8,345 bases of DNA from the NCBI GenBank assembly GCA_030600405.1, contig JAUVMD010000043.1, forward strand, positions 1 to 8,345. The letters are read 5' to 3'. The translations under genes were made by a program, and so were the position numbers. This document shows positions 6,802-8,345 of the stretch, one piece after another; the first letter of the stretch is position 1, and each line of letters opens with the position of its first letter. This stretch comes from Nitrospirota bacterium (lineage in GTDB: Bacteria; Nitrospinota; Nitrospinia; Nitrospinales; Nitrospinaceae). The notes under the pieces were generated by a model that saw nothing but the letters and a program-made list of their open reading frames with translations, did no database searches and had not been told where the DNA came from.

Positions 6802-8199
6802 ATGAATCCAGGTATCGTAACCGTCTCTTATATAGGGGCGACAATCCTTTTTATCTTGGCGTTGGGCGGTTTGAGCAATCCGGATACGGCGCGGCGCGGA
6901 AACATTTACGGCATCATCGGTATGTTCATCGCCCTGGTGGCGACCATCGCCGGTATCACCGCCAATATCGCAATTCTGGTTGGTGGACTGGTGATTGGCG
7001 GTAGCATCGGTTTGGTTCTGGCGAAGCGTGTGCAAATGACGGAAATGCCGGAACTGGTCGCCATCCTGCACAGTCTGGTAGGTATGGCGGCAGTTCTGGT
7101 CGGGTTTGCCAATTTCATGGATCCGATATCGCATTTCGCAGGCGTCGAGCTGACGATTCATGACATTGAAACCTATCTGGGGATTCTTATCGGCGCAGTC
7201 ACTTTTTCGGGTTCCGTCATCGCCTTCGGAAAGCTCAGCGGCAAAATCGGAGGTAACCCGCTGTTACTGCCCGGCAGGCATTGGCTCAATCTCGGCTTGC
7301 TGGTTGGTACCATCTATGTCTGTAAAATGTTCGTCGACCAATCCGCCGCCGGCCACGGTGAGGGACTCATTCCCCTGCTGATAATGACAGGAATTGCCCT
7401 GCTGTTCGGGATTCATATGGTCATGGCAATCGGCGGTGCCGATATGCCGGTCGTGATTTCCATGCTCAACAGTTATTCCGGGTGGGCCGCCGCCGCAACC
7501 GGGTTCATGCTCAACAACGATCTGCTCATTGTGGTTGGCGCATTGGTCGGCAGTAGCGGCGCTATCCTGAGCTACATCATGTGCCGCGCCATGAACCGCA
7601 AGTTTCTGGCGGTCATCGCCGGTGGTTTCGGTACCACCTCGGGCAGTGCCGCCGCCGCTGTGGAAGGCGAACAGGGCGAAGTGGTGGCGTTGGAAGCGCA
7701 CGAGGTGGCGCAACTGTTGAAGGATGCCAAAGAGATCATGATCATCCCGGGTTATGGCATGGCCGTCGCCCAGGCCCAGCATATCGTGCACGAGATCACC
7801 AAGGCGCTCCGCGCCAAAAAAACAAACGTGAGGTTCGGCATTCATCCGGTCGCCGGGCGCATGCCGGGACATATGAACGTCCTGTTGGCGGAAGCCCGGG
7901 TGCCCTATGACATCGTGTACGAAATGGATGAAATCAATGACGACTTCCCCAATATCGACGTGTCCATCGTCATCGGCGCCAACGATATCGTAAATCCTTC
8001 CGCGCAGACGGATCCCAACAGCCCGATTGCCGGCATGCCGGTCCTCGAGTGCTGGAAAGGCAAAACCACCATCGTCTTGAAACGCAGTATGGCCACCGGT
8101 TATGCGGGCGTGCAGAATCCGCTGTTCTTCAAAGAGAACACGCGCATGTTGTTCGGCGACGCCGGGAAAACCCTCGACGAGGTCTTTAAGGCGCTATAG
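6802..8199 (+). CDS. pntB: Proton-translocating NAD(P) transhydrogenase subunit beta
   Basis: A 465-residue partner of PntA that provides most of the proton channel and the NADP(H) site. About nine transmembrane helices occupy roughly residues 4-262, for a total of 13 with PntA, as in E. coli. The channel histidine equivalent to E. coli His91 is His90 in [13 protein letters not shown]. Domain III (about 290-465) has the NADP-binding [10 protein letters not shown] (317-326), [13 protein letters not shown] (348-360), GANDIVNP (392-399) with the proton-coupling Asp395, and KRSM (427-430) that holds the NADP 2'-phosphate. All key residues I could check are present, so the enzyme should be active. 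Length matches the E. coli beta subunit (about 462). It forms an operon with pntA and likely serves NADPH supply. No clear terminator follows the stop. Confidence 0.97.
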   Translation: MNPGIVTVSYIGATILFILALGGLSNPDTARRGNIYGIIGMFIALVATIAGITANIAILVGGLVIGGSIGLVLAKRVQMTEMPELVAILHSLVGMAAVLVGFANFMDPISHFAGVELTIHDIETYLGILIGAVTFSGSVIAFGKLSGKIGGNPLLLPGRHWLNLGLLVGTIYVCKMFVDQSAAGHGEGLIPLLIMTGIALLFGIHMVMAIGGADMPVVISMLNSYSGWAAAATGFMLNNDLLIVVGALVGSSGAILSYIMCRAMNRKFLAVIAGGFGTTSGSAAAAVEGEQGEVVALEAHEVAQLLKDAKEIMIIPGYGMAVAQAQHIVHEITKALRAKKTNVRFGIHPVAGRMPGHMNVLLAEARVPYDIVYEMDEINDDFPNIDVSIVIGANDIVNPSAQTDPNSPIAGMPVLECWKGKTTIVLKRSMATGYAGVQNPLFFKENTRMLFGDAGKTLDEVFKAL

Positions 8200-8240
8200 C
8201 CTCTGCGTCTTTCATTTGTTTCTGTTCCGGTCCGCTAGTA

Positions 8241-8257
8241 TCATGCCCGAAGCATGA
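8241..8257 (+). repeat. Perfect inverted repeat over a start codon
   Basis: TCATGC (8241-8246) and GCATGA (8252-8257) pair perfectly across a five-base CCGAA loop. The right arm contains the ATG (8254) of the last, partial gene; the left arm contains another ATG (8243) that opens only a four-codon frame. No T-run follows on the plus strand, so it is not a standard terminator of pntB. It could mask the start codon or be chance. Confidence 0.4.
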
Positions 8258-8345
8258 AAAACCGAAATAACATTTATCTGGGGATGTTTCTGCTGGGGAT
8301 GACCGGCGTTTTGATCGGTGTCGTCCTGGAAAGCACCACGGCCTC
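8254..8345 (+). CDS. 5' end of a gene with a hydrophobic N-terminus (partial)
   Basis: The frame from ATG 8254 stays open to the right edge, giving 30 residues. A basic start (MKNRNN) is followed by a hydrophobic stretch (about 7-24: IYLGMFLLGMTGVLIGVV) and then LESTTA. This is a typical signal peptide, signal anchor or first transmembrane helix. In-frame ATGs at 8284 and 8299 are possible alternative starts. The upstream ribosome site is weak (CCGAAG) and lies in a small inverted repeat. It begins 54 bases after pntB on the same strand. The product cannot be identified from this fragment. Confidence 0.55.
   Translation, partial: MKNRNNIYLGMFLLGMTGVLIGVVLESTTA

Noticed and set aside
7264..7872. 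202-codon minus-strand frame opposite pntB.
   Set aside because: It lies wholly inside pntB, which has every family motif; the antisense translation is histidine-rich and low in complexity.

Overview
The window is ordinary chromosomal DNA of a Gram-negative bacterium. Signs of this are a Sec signal peptide on a probable periplasmic protein, an E. coli-type two-subunit proton-pumping transhydrogenase, Shine-Dalgarno sites and sigma70-like promoters. The gene set (two-domain ThyX-like protein, SUMF1-domain protein, PAS-PAS-GGDEF protein) would fit a Nitrospinota- or deltaproteobacteria-like lineage, but this is only an impression from protein style. No tRNA, rRNA, transposase, phage gene or CRISPR array is visible.

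Layout. Positions 1-51 are probably the 3' end of an upstream plus-strand gene. Next comes a plus-strand run: a four-helix DUF4149/TMEM205-like membrane protein (93-641), an exported SUMF1/FGE-fold protein lacking the catalytic cysteine pair (691-1614), and a 554-residue two-domain ThyX-like protein (1592-3256) that overlaps it by 23 bases. A weak hairpin plus T-run (3268-3297) lies in the short convergent gap before a minus-strand diguanylate cyclase (3296-4654) with two PAS domains, an intact GGEEF site and an intact RxxD inhibitory site. This gene is more AT-rich than thyX and has a good sigma70-like promoter at 4760-4788.

The 576-base divergent region 4655-5230 is the least ordinary part. 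It holds the dgc promoter, a candidate pntA promoter (5157-5184) and, at 4896-5098, a dense run of inverted repeats. Some of these overlap and exclude one another, and their G-U pairs and a GNRA loop favour a plus-strand RNA read toward pntA. A seven-codon reading frame ends inside the first stem, an arrangement like an attenuator. This is the best candidate here for something undescribed, but it rests on hand-folding alone.

From 5231, pntA and pntB form a tight operon (11-base gap, strong AGGAGG site) that encodes the complete proton-translocating NAD(P) transhydrogenase, which supplies NADPH at the cost of proton-motive force. The window ends 92 bases into another plus-strand gene with a hydrophobic N-terminus, whose start codon sits in a small perfect inverted repeat.
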